Source: Desulfarculales bacterium UBA702
GTDB lineage: Bacteria > Desulfobacterota > Syntrophobacteria > Syntrophobacterales > Syntrophobacteraceae
NCBI GenBank assembly: GCA_002298165.1
Contig: DBMI01000028.1
Span: 134,056 to 198,055, forward strand
Direction of reading: 5' to 3'
DNA length: 64,000 nt
The notes beneath the pieces are model-generated. The model ran no database searches, was not told where the DNA came from, and worked only from the letters and a program-made list of their open reading frames with translations. Shown here one piece after another: positions 1-8,729 of this stretch; the first letter of the stretch is position 1, and the number at the start of each line of letters is the position of its first letter. A program made the position numbers and the translations under genes.

Positions 1-62
1 GTTCGCCTTTACCAAGTGATATTCCATATGAAAAATATAGGATGGGCAGCAAATATTACCAC

Positions 63-90
63 AAAAAAAAAGGGTGGTAAGGACCACCCT
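63..90 (-). terminator. Rho-independent terminator of the tRNA-Gly gene
   Basis: Read on the minus strand, AGGGTGGT and ACCACCCT form a perfect 8-bp stem with a CCTT loop. The stem is followed directly by a run of nine T. It lies 11 bp past the 3' end of the tRNA-Gly gene and so ends that short transcript. Confidence 0.9.
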
Positions 91-101
91 AGAAAATTCC
101 A

Positions 102-176
<75 letters not shown>

Positions 177-189
177 AAGCGCGCAAGAG

Positions 190-217
190 ATTTAAATGAA
201 ATGCCTTTTGAAGTCAA
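190..217 (-). promoter_or_regulatory. Sigma-70-type promoter of tRNA-Gly
   Basis: On the minus strand TTGACT (212-217) and TTAAAT (190-195) are separated by 16 bp. Initiation would fall a few bases upstream of the tRNA 5' end at 176, which fits a tRNA promoter with a very short leader. Confidence 0.6.
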
Positions 218-503
218 GCGAAAAAGGCACGCACCTTGGCAGTCAATGTCTGATAATATATATTATGTAAACTTGCCAAAACCCGCCAAGCTTACATGAT
301 GTGCCCTCGAAACCGACTCCTCAGAACCATCTCAGAATTTGCCCTCTTTTTAATTGGACGGCTGGTTTTGCAGCCAAAGTGCGCTCACCCACTAAAACTG
401 GCGCGGCGGAATTGATTCGAAAAACACACCGCAGTATCAGCTGTTCACAATGCAAGAAGCTTTCCCGGATGTACGTTGAACTATTCACTGCATCAATCTA
501 TAA

Positions 504-1304
504 TTGATGAGAAAATTTGCGGAAATAATTTATCGGCGACTGTGGATCCCAATGCAAAAAAATCAGCACAAAACGCTTGCCCGCACTCTTTCTTTCATTG
601 GATACAGCTCCCCGGGCGAATACGGCCTTTATTGGGACGCAAACGGCACAATGCCATGGAAGGAATTCTACTGGGCCTTGCAGGAGGACACCGAACTCCG
701 ATTTGTTCGTGAAGCCACTCTCAGGGAGCTCTCTTTACTGGGAATCTATCTCCCATTCTCGATTGATGGGAATCTGATAAGGATCGGCTCGGGTGTCGCC
801 CTGCCCCGCTACGAAGCGGCGGAGAAAGTACCCGAGAGGCTTTATTTTGGCATAAAGCCCAAGAACCTGGTACGGGCTCAAGAATTTGGTCTACAGCCTG
901 CCGGGCGCCCTTTCATCCCAGTTTGCGCTACGCGTGACCTGGCACTTCGGATTGCAAGACGCCGCGAGCCCGAGCCTGTTCTGATCGAAATTTCAGCGAG
1001 ACATGCCTTGGAATCTGGTACCATCTTCCTTACAGCCGGACCCGAACTTTATCTGGTTGAGTCGGTATCCCGCGATTTTCTCATCATCCCAAGGATCCGT
1101 GAGAACTTAGCTGAAAAGCTTGCCGCCAGAAGACTAAAACCTGCCCCAAAACCTGTGTCGCCTACACCTGGGACATTCATCGTCCAGCCACATCATGTGC
1201 AATCGACCTCGGTTGCGGCGGATGACTCGATGCAGCACGGGAAAAAAGGTAAAGCTGGATGGAAGAAGGAATCCAGAAAAGTCCGGCGAAAGAGGGACAT
1301 CTGA
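504..1304 (+). CDS. Degenerate KptA/Tpt1-like RNA 2'-phosphotransferase-family protein
   Basis: The 266-residue product follows the two-lobe layout of Tpt1/KptA, the NAD-dependent enzyme that removes the 2'-phosphate left at RNA splice junctions. A winged-helix-like N-terminal part (about 25-90) ends in GNLIRI. A C-terminal ART-like part (about 110-200) contains LYFG, GLQPAGRPF, a basic RIARRR stretch and GTIFLTAGPELYLVE. The usual Arg-His pair of the LRH motif near the N-terminus is replaced by sequence around FIGYSSP. The HGT motif that binds NAD is FGI here. A basic, low-complexity tail rich in Lys and Arg (about 215-266) is not part of the family. ATG 504 and ATG 552 are both possible and neither has a good ribosome binding site. 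Catalytic activity is doubtful. Confidence 0.6.
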   Translation: MMRKFAEIIYRRLWIPMQKNQHKTLARTLSFIGYSSPGEYGLYWDANGTMPWKEFYWALQEDTELRFVREATLRELSLLGIYLPFSIDGNLIRIGSGVALPRYEAAEKVPERLYFGIKPKNLVRAQEFGLQPAGRPFIPVCATRDLALRIARRREPEPVLIEISARHALESGTIFLTAGPELYLVESVSRDFLIIPRIRENLAEKLAARRLKPAPKPVSPTPGTFIVQPHHVQSTSVAADDSMQHGKKGKAGWKKESRKVRRKRDI

Positions 1305-1577
1305 TCCTACAGCGATCGCGGTTTCGCAGGCTGGCTGAACCTGCCACAACAGTATACATAATCTGAACACCCCAACCTCTCCATAACTGTGTCCGATCTC
1401 TCTACTTTACCCAATTTTTAAGATAACGTTAATTTAGAAGCTGCTTGCGAGTGCCATAAGTCTTTAGAGGGACTATATTTGTTACGATAATTATGTAAAT
1501 CGCCTTTATAGTTGCTCTTCAGATATTAACCCGAATTATTCAGAGGCATTTTGCCGGCCCGCACAAGGAGATTTGAA

Positions 1578-4556
1578 ATGGCTTCAGACCTGGAGAACAG
1601 GATTCGCAAAACAGGCATGCGCCTGTATAGCCTGATGGGAGAGGAATCCAGGTCCATTTTTAATAAAGAATACTGGACAGGAAAACTTTTTGAATGGTGT
1701 ATGCATAATGAGCCATTCAAGGTACAGATGTTTCGATTTGTCGACGTATTTCCATATCTTAAAACCCCAGAATCCGTTATGCGCCACATTCGCGAGTATT
1801 TCTCGGACCCTGCCCTGAATTTTCCTTCAGCTCTTGACCGCGGCATCAAGTATGTTTCGCCGGAATGGCGCACCTCCGGAATCATAGCCCGAAGCATGGG
1901 AAGAAACCTCGTTAAGGTGGCGGGGCAGTTTATGATCGGTCAAACACCGGAAACAAGCCTTCCCGTGCTCGAAAATCTGCGCTCACGCGGCGTGACGTTT
2001 TCAATCGATCTACTGGGTGAGGCTGTTGTTTCCGAAATGGAGGCAGAGGAATATCAATCCAGATATATGCGTCTGCTGGAATTTCTCGAATCCACCCAGG
2101 CGCGATGGCCTGCGCTCGGTTCCCAGCCGGGTCCATTGGACTGGGGCCACTCTCCTAAGATAAATCTTTCCTTGAAGGCTTCGGCTATGTATTCGCAAAT
2201 GAATTCGTGCGCCTTCGACTACTCAATAGACAAAGCAAAGGAGCGGCTGAGGCCGGTTCTACGAAAGGCGATAGAAGCCGGTGCTTTCATCAACCTCGAT
2301 ATGGAGCATTACGGGATAAAAAACCTCACCCTCGCCCTATATCGCAGTCTCATGGAAGAACCGGAATTTCGCGGCTATCCGCATACCGGGATTGTTATTC
2401 AGGCATATCTTCGCGAATCCGAGGACGATCTGGAGCAAATGATTCACTGGGCAAGGGACACCGATTCACGATTCACTATCAGGCTGGTAAAAGGAGCTTA
2501 TTGGGACCAGGAAGTCATTCATGCACGTCAGAATAATTGGCCGGTACCCGTCTTCACCAACAAGTACGAAACCGATGCCAATTTCGAACACCTCGCGCGC
2601 CTTATACTTAAAAACGTGAGTCACGTAAGACTTGCATGCGCCTCTCACAATGTGCGCTCCATTTCGGCAGTCTCCGAGATTGCACAAGACCTCGGTGTAA
2701 ATGAGAACGATTTAGAATTCCAGGTGCTCTACGGCATGGGTGAACCGGTACGAACGGCTCTTCGTAAAGCAGGCCTTCACGTGCGCGTCTATTCCCCGAT
2801 CGGGGATATGGTTCAGGGCATGTCATACCTGGTGAGACGACTCCTTGAGAACACAGCCAACGAATCTTTCCTTCGGCAGACTTTCACGCAGAAGCTGCCA
2901 AAGGGCGATCTCCTGAGAAATCCTCTTGAAAAACTTAAGGAATCCGATGAACTTAACTCGGAAAGCAGTTCTTCTCTTTTCGAACCAGCCCCGTTCAGGA
3001 TCGAGCCGCGATTTGACTGGTCACAGGAAGGCCACAGGATACTTTTCTCCGAGGCTCTAAAAAGAGTCAGGGAGCGCTTTCCCATCAATGTAAAGGTCGA
3101 GATAAACGGGGCCGAAGTCGAGACTCCGACTTTTTTCAGATCGCTCAACCCGAACAATCCAGCGGAAACGGTGGGCATCATATCGTCTGCCGGAATTGCC
3201 GAGGCCGAAAACGCTATTACGGCCGCCGCGGCTGCTTTTCCGAATTGGAGGGATACCTCAGCCGATACTCGTGCCAGTTACCTTTTCAGGGCCGCCTCAG
3301 CAGCGCGGAAAATGCGCTACGACCTGGCCGCCCTGCAGGTTTTCGAAGTTGGAAAGAGCTGGAGCGAAGCGGATGCTGATGTATGCGAGGCAATTGATTT
3401 CTTGCAATATTACGGCCGCGAGATGCTGAAAATGGGAAAACCGAGACAAATGCACAAGGTCTTGGGTGAGACCAGCGTGCTTACATACCAGCCCCGTGGG
3501 GTTGCGGTGGTTATTGCACCCTGGAATTTTCCACTGGCAATTTCGATGGGCATGAGTTCAGCAGCCTTGGTTACCGGGAACACTGTAATCTATAAGCCCG
3601 CCTCGCAATCTCCGGTAACTGGTTCCATGCTGGCGCGCATCTTCGAGGAGGCGGGACTTCCGAGAGGGGTTTTCAATTTTCTTCCCGGTCCTGGTGGTCA
3701 GTTGGGGGATTTCTTGACGGGTCACCCGTCAGTAGCCATTGTGGCTTTCACCGGCAGCAGGGATGTTGGCCTGCATATAATCGAAAGGGCCTCTGAAACG
3801 CCTCCGGGCGCAATGGCGGTAAAAAGCATCATCGCGGAAATGGGCGGCAAGAATGCAATTATTGTCGACTCCGATGCCGATATGGACGAAGCAATTGGAT
3901 ACATTCTCCAATCAGCCTTCGGCTACCAGGGGCAGAAGTGCTCGGCGTGTTCGCGCCTGATCGTTCTGGAGGAAAATCATGACAGGCTGATCGAAAGGCT
4001 CAAGGCTGCCGCCGAAAGCCTTAATCTCGGGCCGACAGAGTATCCGCAAAACTTTATGGGGGCGGTCGTGGAACCCTCGGCACGAGATAAAGTCCGGAGA
4101 TACATCGGAATAGGCAAGGAGGAAGGAAAAGTCCTGTTGGAGCGCCAGACCGGCGACGGGTCAAATTTTGTTCCACTGACCATACTTACGGGGATTGAAT
4201 CCGAGAGCAGAGTCGCGCAGGACGAGATTTTCGGCCCGGTACTTGCCGTAATCAAAGTAAAAAATTTCGACGAGGCGCTCCGTGTAGCAAACGGGACCCA
4301 ATATGCCCTGACCGGTGGGGTGCTTTCACGAAGTCCGGCAAATATCGCGCGGGCGCGCAACGAGTTCCAGGTAGGCAACCTTTACATAAACCGAGGCTGC
4401 ACCGGCGCAATAGTTGGACGACACCCGTTCGGAGGCTTCAAAATGTCGGGTACTGGGTCAAAAGCTGGAGGTCCCGACTACCTCCTCCATTTCATGGTAC
4501 CGAGGAATATAGTTGAGAATACTGTCAGACGCGGGTTTGCTCCGCGTGAGGAATAA
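1578..4556 (+). CDS. putA: Bifunctional proline dehydrogenase / L-glutamate gamma-semialdehyde dehydrogenase
   Basis: The 992-residue enzyme oxidises proline to P5C with FAD and then P5C to glutamate with NAD, channelled within one chain. The N-terminal half (about 100-430) is a proline dehydrogenase barrel with the family motif RLVKGAYWDQEV. The C-terminal half (about 510-990) is an aldehyde dehydrogenase with APWNFP, FTGS, EMGGKN (general base near Glu754), GQKCSAC (nucleophile near Cys788) and EIFGPV. There is no N-terminal ribbon-helix-helix DNA-binding domain, so it should not repress its own gene as long PutA proteins do. ATG 1578 is chosen because CAAGGAG lies just upstream; an in-frame TTG at 1551 lacks this. 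It stands as a single gene. Confidence 0.95.
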   Translation: MASDLENRIRKTGMRLYSLMGEESRSIFNKEYWTGKLFEWCMHNEPFKVQMFRFVDVFPYLKTPESVMRHIREYFSDPALNFPSALDRGIKYVSPEWRTSGIIARSMGRNLVKVAGQFMIGQTPETSLPVLENLRSRGVTFSIDLLGEAVVSEMEAEEYQSRYMRLLEFLESTQARWPALGSQPGPLDWGHSPKINLSLKASAMYSQMNSCAFDYSIDKAKERLRPVLRKAIEAGAFINLDMEHYGIKNLTLALYRSLMEEPEFRGYPHTGIVIQAYLRESEDDLEQMIHWARDTDSRFTIRLVKGAYWDQEVIHARQNNWPVPVFTNKYETDANFEHLARLILKNVSHVRLACASHNVRSISAVSEIAQDLGVNENDLEFQVLYGMGEPVRTALRKAGLHVRVYSPIGDMVQGMSYLVRRLLENTANESFLRQTFTQKLPKGDLLRNPLEKLKESDELNSESSSSLFEPAPFRIEPRFDWSQEGHRILFSEALKRVRERFPINVKVEINGAEVETPTFFRSLNPNNPAETVGIISSAGIAEAENAITAAAAAFPNWRDTSADTRASYLFRAASAARKMRYDLAALQVFEVGKSWSEADADVCEAIDFLQYYGREMLKMGKPRQMHKVLGETSVLTYQPRGVAVVIAPWNFPLAISMGMSSAALVTGNTVIYKPASQSPVTGSMLARIFEEAGLPRGVFNFLPGPGGQLGDFLTGHPSVAIVAFTGSRDVGLHIIERASETPPGAMAVKSIIAEMGGKNAIIVDSDADMDEAIGYILQSAFGYQGQKCSACSRLIVLEENHDRLIERLKAAAESLNLGPTEYPQNFMGAVVEPSARDKVRRYIGIGKEEGKVLLERQTGDGSNFVPLTILTGIESESRVAQDEIFGPVLAVIKVKNFDEALRVANGTQYALTGGVLSRSPANIARARNEFQVGNLYINRGCTGAIVGRHPFGGFKMSGTGSKAGGPDYLLHFMVPRNIVENTVRRGFAPREE

Positions 4557-4602
4557 TCCTGACCGGGGCACTTGCAAAAAATTTTTTAAAATGGCAGCCC
4601 CG

Positions 4603-4791
4603 TTACTTCTTTTCCGATATGCACGATTCGCGGAAGATGCACTCGGCCTGATCGCAATAGCCTTCAGCCGTAGCGTAGCAGTCAAAGTTTCCTTCCTGGC
4701 GCTGGATTTCCCTGATCAAATCTACTTTTGTTTTTCCAAAAGATTTGATTCCCATTCCCTTCGCCAGTGATCTTAAATCCTGTATTTTCAT
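4603..4791 (-). CDS. Small SAP / Rho-N-like domain protein with four cysteines
   Basis: This 62-residue protein begins with a helix-turn-helix SAP-like motif (residues 1-30, LRSLAKGMGIKSFGK then KVDLIREIQ), a fold used to bind DNA or RNA. The C-terminal half has four cysteines (CYATAEGYC, CIFRESC) that could hold a metal. AGGAG lies 7 bp before the ATG. Short proteins of this type occur in many Desulfobacterota, but their role is unknown to me. It converges on the proline dehydrogenase gene. Confidence 0.75.
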   Translation of the reverse strand: MKIQDLRSLAKGMGIKSFGKTKVDLIREIQRQEGNFDCYATAEGYCDQAECIFRESCISEKK

Positions 4792-4925
4792 AGCCGTGGC
4801 TCCTTTCTGCCTGTCAAAGATGCTGCCAAACGTGAAATACCCGCCCGTATTACCGCGGGTCTTTCCAAGTATTCAGATTTCCGGGCTATCATAAACCTGT
4901 TGAAGCTTTTCGGCATCCCCTAAAA

Positions 4926-5609
4926 TTAAGGTTTTGCTTCCGAATTAGAGCTGTCCTGTGATCGTCCGGGCTCACCGGCCAAAATTTCGGCCAACCACTG
5001 CCAGTTATCCGGATCTATCCGAATCTCGGGCCCTTCCCGACCTTGAACTTTCTTCAAGTGAACCACCCCCGAAATATCCTTTATCGACAGGACGACTTTG
5101 CCATCACGGCGTCCCTCGATAGTACCCGAGGAAATCCTAAGGAGGGGTAGCGGATAGTCCAACCAGAATTTGTAACCGCTTGGCCGGGCGGTCTGTTCCA
5201 AAGCGACGCGCCATTTGCCTTCCTCATTTTTTTCAAGCTGCAGAGAAGGTTTTTCCAGGTAAATCTCAGGTACTACTATGTATGGCCATTTTGCTGAGAG
5301 GCTGTAATCAAGCCGCACGAGGGTGCAACCGAAGACATTTTTTCCTTCGGTTTCTACTTTTAATTTTTCAAGATCGAGGCTGGACAACGGCATCCAGGTA
5401 TAGGATCCGAGTTCCACATTAACATGCGAGATTTCCCCGATCTTATTTGCCGCGTTGAGTATGACCTCTTTCTGGACGGCAGGAACATGGAGGGCGACAA
5501 TTGCCACCAATGGAAGAAGGATCAGTACTGCAACCACGATTAACATTGGCCGCATATAAAAACCGCTTCTCCGGGATTCTTCTTCGGGTAATTTTTCGTT
5601 TATCGGCAT
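4926..5609 (-). CDS. Membrane-anchored AsmA/TamB-like protein of unknown function
   Basis: The 227-residue product has a charged N-terminus, one strong membrane segment (about 21-45) and a long extracytoplasmic part. The text just after the membrane helix (VQKEVILNAANKIGEISHVNVELGSY) and the later stretch LSIKDISGVV resemble the first repeats of AsmA/TamB/DUF748 proteins, which work at the outer membrane or in lipid transport. It is much shorter than those proteins and may be a stand-alone module. AGGAGC lies just upstream of the ATG. Family assignment is by pattern only. Confidence 0.6.
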   Translation of the reverse strand: MPINEKLPEEESRRSGFYMRPMLIVVAVLILLPLVAIVALHVPAVQKEVILNAANKIGEISHVNVELGSYTWMPLSSLDLEKLKVETEGKNVFGCTLVRLDYSLSAKWPYIVVPEIYLEKPSLQLEKNEEGKWRVALEQTARPSGYKFWLDYPLPLLRISSGTIEGRRDGKVVLSIKDISGVVHLKKVQGREGPEIRIDPDNWQWLAEILAGEPGRSQDSSNSEAKP

Positions 5610-6216
5610 TTAGGACATGCTCCTTTTTTATGGATGTCTCGACCGCTTTATTATTAATATTTCAAAACAAAAATCAACACGCAATGACTTTGCACGGGAC
5701 CTTGCATTTCTCATACGCTTTCAGATTTTGATCTGCTGGAGCCCGGCCCTCGTTCGGTTCAAGATGCTGATGGCATTCTCTAAATTCTGTACAGCCTATG
5801 GATTTTGCGAGAAAAGATTCCAGTTTTTCTTCTCGATCAGGAGAATATGGTTCAATTTGTCCTTTGAGATAAAGCGAATAAGGGCTATAAGAAGGTCTCC
5901 GCCGTCGTGTTCGGGGACTCCCAATCCACTTTTCCCCTGACTGAAACAATGCCGCTCGTAACGAAGTTTCATAGCCGGACAGCGTCGGCCTCTCCAAAGA
6001 AAAAATAGCTGGCAAAATATCATTTGCTGCTGAAATCGACGGCAATGAACCTGCTGTGGTCCTGGCTGTCAACCGCCGCGCCGCAGTCTTTGCATTTGAA
6101 AGTCAGCCATTCGAAATGGTTTTTCCGGTTTGCAGCTATTTCATCGCACTGCTTTTCATAGATGAAAAACGTGCCGGAATAGTTTAACTTTTAAATCCAA
6201 GACAATAGGAGAATTT
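5610..6216. other. 600-bp interval without a convincing intact gene
   Basis: No frame carries a normal start, ribosome binding site and protein-like composition. On the minus strand an open frame at 6020-6190 reads like the end of a real small protein (NHFEWLTFKCKDCGAAVD, ending FSSK) but has no ATG, GTG or TTG start. A second minus frame (5674-6072) starts with TTG inside it and is Cys-rich at its end. These may be remnants of a decayed zinc-binding gene. Confidence 0.4.
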
Positions 6217-6789
6217 GTGTTGACTACCGATGAAAAAATTGGAGCACGAATCAAGCGGTTCAGGGAAGACAGGGGACTCTCGCTTGAGGAGGTCGGAGAA
6301 CGCAGCGGCCTCGAAGTCGAATTTCTCAAAGCGGTCGAGGAAGAAAACGTCTACCCTTCACTGGGGCCCCTTCTCAAGATTGCACGTGTGATCGGCATCA
6401 GGCTTGGGACCTTTCTTGATGATCAGGTCAGTCAGGACCCTCTGGTCGTTCGTCGAGGCGAGAGAAAAGAAGAATTGAGTATGCTCAAGGGCAAAGACAG
6501 GCCCGTTGCCCTAAAGTTTCATTCGTTGGGCCGCGGCAAAAAAGATCGTCATATGGAGCCCTTTTATATTGAAATCCTTCCCGAGCCCGACGAGGACAAG
6601 AAACTCTCTTCCCATGAGGGAGAGGAGTTTATCGTAGTTCTGTCAGGCGAGGTGGAGGTTGCTTACGGCAATGATGTCCGGGTCCTGAATGCAGGTGACA
6701 GCATCTATTATAATTCTGTAATTCCTCACTATGTCAGCTGCCGGGGCGAAAGGGCCGAAATTTACGCGGTGCTCTATTTCCCAGAATAA
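6217..6789 (+). CDS. XRE-family transcriptional regulator with C-terminal cupin sensor
   Basis: The 190-residue regulator has an XRE helix-turn-helix at about 9-64 (IGARIKRFREDRGLSLEEVG, then the recognition helix) and a cupin barrel at about 110-190 (SHEGEEFIVVLSGEVEV, GDSIYYNSVIPHYV) that would bind a small effector. GTG 6217 is used, with AGGAG 6-10 bp upstream; TTG 6220 is the next codon. Its end lies 19 bp before the ATG of the acyl-CoA ligase, so the two are almost certainly co-transcribed. Pairs of this kind are common in anaerobes, and the regulator probably senses the acid or CoA ester handled by the ligase (inference). Confidence 0.88.
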   Translation: MLTTDEKIGARIKRFREDRGLSLEEVGERSGLEVEFLKAVEEENVYPSLGPLLKIARVIGIRLGTFLDDQVSQDPLVVRRGERKEELSMLKGKDRPVALKFHSLGRGKKDRHMEPFYIEILPEPDEDKKLSSHEGEEFIVVLSGEVEVAYGNDVRVLNAGDSIYYNSVIPHYVSCRGERAEIYAVLYFPE

Positions 6790-6808
6790 AAATAGGATTG
6801 AAGAAACT

Positions 6809-8455
6809 ATGGACAGCCCGGCTACACTCCCGAAAACACTGGGACAGATCCTTGACGATACCATTTCTAAGTATCCCGATAACGATGCGGTGGTTTACTA
6901 CGACCGCGATTTTCGCCTCACCTACAGGCAGTTTGGCGAACTTGTTGACCAGCTTGCCAAGGGTCTTATGGCCCTCGGAGTAGGCAAAGGCGAGAAGGTT
7001 GCTGTCTGGGCGACAAACGTGCCCTACTGGGTTCCCCTCCAGTTTGCAACCGCAAAGATCGGGGCGATTCTTGTCACCGTAAATACGCTCTACAAGATAT
7101 CCGAAATAGCTTACCTGCTAGAACAATCGGATTCCGAAAATCTGTTCATCATCAATGGTTACAGGGATACCGATTATGTTCAAACCATCTACGAACTTAT
7201 ACCAGAACTTAAAACGCATCAGAGAGGCTATCTAAAGAGCGCCAAATTCCCTCATCTAAAGCGGGTTTTCTTCCTAGGCCATGAAAAACATAGGGGAATG
7301 TACTCCATTCCTGAGATAGTCTCACTCCACGCAATCGTAAGTGATGATGAATACAAGGCCCGCCAGACGGAGCTTGACCCGCATGATGTGGTGAACATGC
7401 AATACACTTCCGGGACTACCGGTTTCCCGAAAGGCGTCATGCTGACTCACCACAATATCGGCCTAAACGGCTACTGGATTGGTGCAAATCAAGTCCTTGG
7501 GCCAAATGACAGGGTTTGCCTTCCCGTCCCACTGTTCCATTGTTTCGGGTGCGTACTTGGAGTGCTTGCCGCTATAAATCACGGCAGCGCCCTGGTGATC
7601 CTGGAAACATTCGATCCTGTTATGGTGATGGCTTCCGTCGAGGCCGAGCGCTGCACCGCCGTCTACGGCGTGCCTACCATGTTTATCGCCGTTTTGCAGC
7701 ACAAGCTTTTCAGTAAATTCAACTTCAGCTCGCTTCGAACGGGCATCATGGCGGGCTCCCCCTGCCCCGTCACAACCATGAACGAAGTTATTCAGAAAAT
7801 GAATGCAAGGGAGATCACCATCTGTTATGGCCTCACCGAAGGCTCTCCCGTGCTTACGCAGACTACGATTCACGATAACATTCGCCAGAAGACCGAAACC
7901 GTGGGCAAGGCTATGCCCGAAATAGAAGTCTGCATCATGGACCCTGAAACCCGAAAGCCGGTCTCAGTCGGGACGAAGGGAGAGATCTGCAGCCGCGGCT
8001 ACAATACCATGAAGGGCTATTACAAAATGCCCGATGCTACTGCAGAGACGGTTGATGCGGATGGATGGCTCCATACTGGCGACTTGGGAGTAATGGACGA
8101 TGAAGGATACATCACAATCACCGGCCGCCATAAGGACATGATTATACGCGGCGGGGAAAACGTCTATCCGCGCGAAGTCGAAGAATTCATCTTTAGGATG
8201 GACGGCATTCAGGACGTTCAGGTCGTGGGCGTGAACAGCGCCAAGTACGGCGAACAGGTTGGCGCCTTCGTGATACTAAAAGAGGGCTATTCGTATTCTC
8301 CCGAAGACGTCCAGGATTTTTGCCGCGGAAAGATCTCCAGCTATAAGGTTCCAAAATATGTTGTATTTACAAAGAGCTATCCGCTGACCGCCAGCGGCAA
8401 GGTCCAAAAATACAAACTCCGGGAACAGGCTTCGGAGATGTTTCCCAACGCATAA
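6809..8455 (+). CDS. AMP-forming acyl-CoA synthetase (fatty-acid--CoA ligase family)
   Basis: This 548-residue member of the ANL superfamily activates a carboxylic acid via acyl-adenylate to its CoA thioester. Visible motifs are the P-loop-like YTSGTTGFPKGVMLTHHN (about 208-225), YGLTEGSP, the hinge region GWLHTGDLG, GRHKDMIIRGGENVYPREVE and the catalytic C-terminal lysine in SGKVQKYKLRE. It resembles FadD/AcsA-like medium- or long-chain ligases, but substrate length cannot be read from sequence. ATG 6809 is preferred over the longer frame that overlaps the regulator gene. It is translated downstream of, and probably controlled by, the XRE-cupin regulator. Confidence 0.9.
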   Translation: MDSPATLPKTLGQILDDTISKYPDNDAVVYYDRDFRLTYRQFGELVDQLAKGLMALGVGKGEKVAVWATNVPYWVPLQFATAKIGAILVTVNTLYKISEIAYLLEQSDSENLFIINGYRDTDYVQTIYELIPELKTHQRGYLKSAKFPHLKRVFFLGHEKHRGMYSIPEIVSLHAIVSDDEYKARQTELDPHDVVNMQYTSGTTGFPKGVMLTHHNIGLNGYWIGANQVLGPNDRVCLPVPLFHCFGCVLGVLAAINHGSALVILETFDPVMVMASVEAERCTAVYGVPTMFIAVLQHKLFSKFNFSSLRTGIMAGSPCPVTTMNEVIQKMNAREITICYGLTEGSPVLTQTTIHDNIRQKTETVGKAMPEIEVCIMDPETRKPVSVGTKGEICSRGYNTMKGYYKMPDATAETVDADGWLHTGDLGVMDDEGYITITGRHKDMIIRGGENVYPREVEEFIFRMDGIQDVQVVGVNSAKYGEQVGAFVILKEGYSYSPEDVQDFCRGKISSYKVPKYVVFTKSYPLTASGKVQKYKLREQASEMFPNA

Positions 8456-8472
8456 CCCGCAATGCAATGTTT

Positions 8473-8506
8473 GGGAAAGTGGGCACGGCTTTTTGCCCAC
8501 TTTCCC
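8473..8506 (+). terminator. Strong 13-bp hairpin after the acyl-CoA ligase gene
   Basis: GGGAAAGTGGGCA (8473-8485) and TGCCCACTTTCCC (8494-8506) are perfect inverted repeats with an 8-nt loop, 18 bp past the stop codon. No T run follows, so it may act as a transcript-stabilising hairpin or a weak terminator. Confidence 0.5.
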
Positions 8507-8729
8507 ACTCCCCCGAATGCCAAAGCAGCAAGCCTTTCCTCTTTATCTTTATCAAGGGTTTCCTCTACCATTCCGGCATGGAATTCAAATCATCTTTTCG
8601 TTTCCGCAATCCTCTATTTGTATTGCAAAACCTCCTGAAATCACTAATATTATTTTTCGTTTCCCGTTGACTTCCCACATTCGGTAATTAAGAAAAACGA
8701 GAAGGCCTACAATTTGATGGAGAAACTTC

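Noticed and set aside
1551..1577. Upstream TTG start for the proline dehydrogenase
   Set aside because: The added nine residues contain the ribosome site of the ATG at 1578 and have no family likeness.
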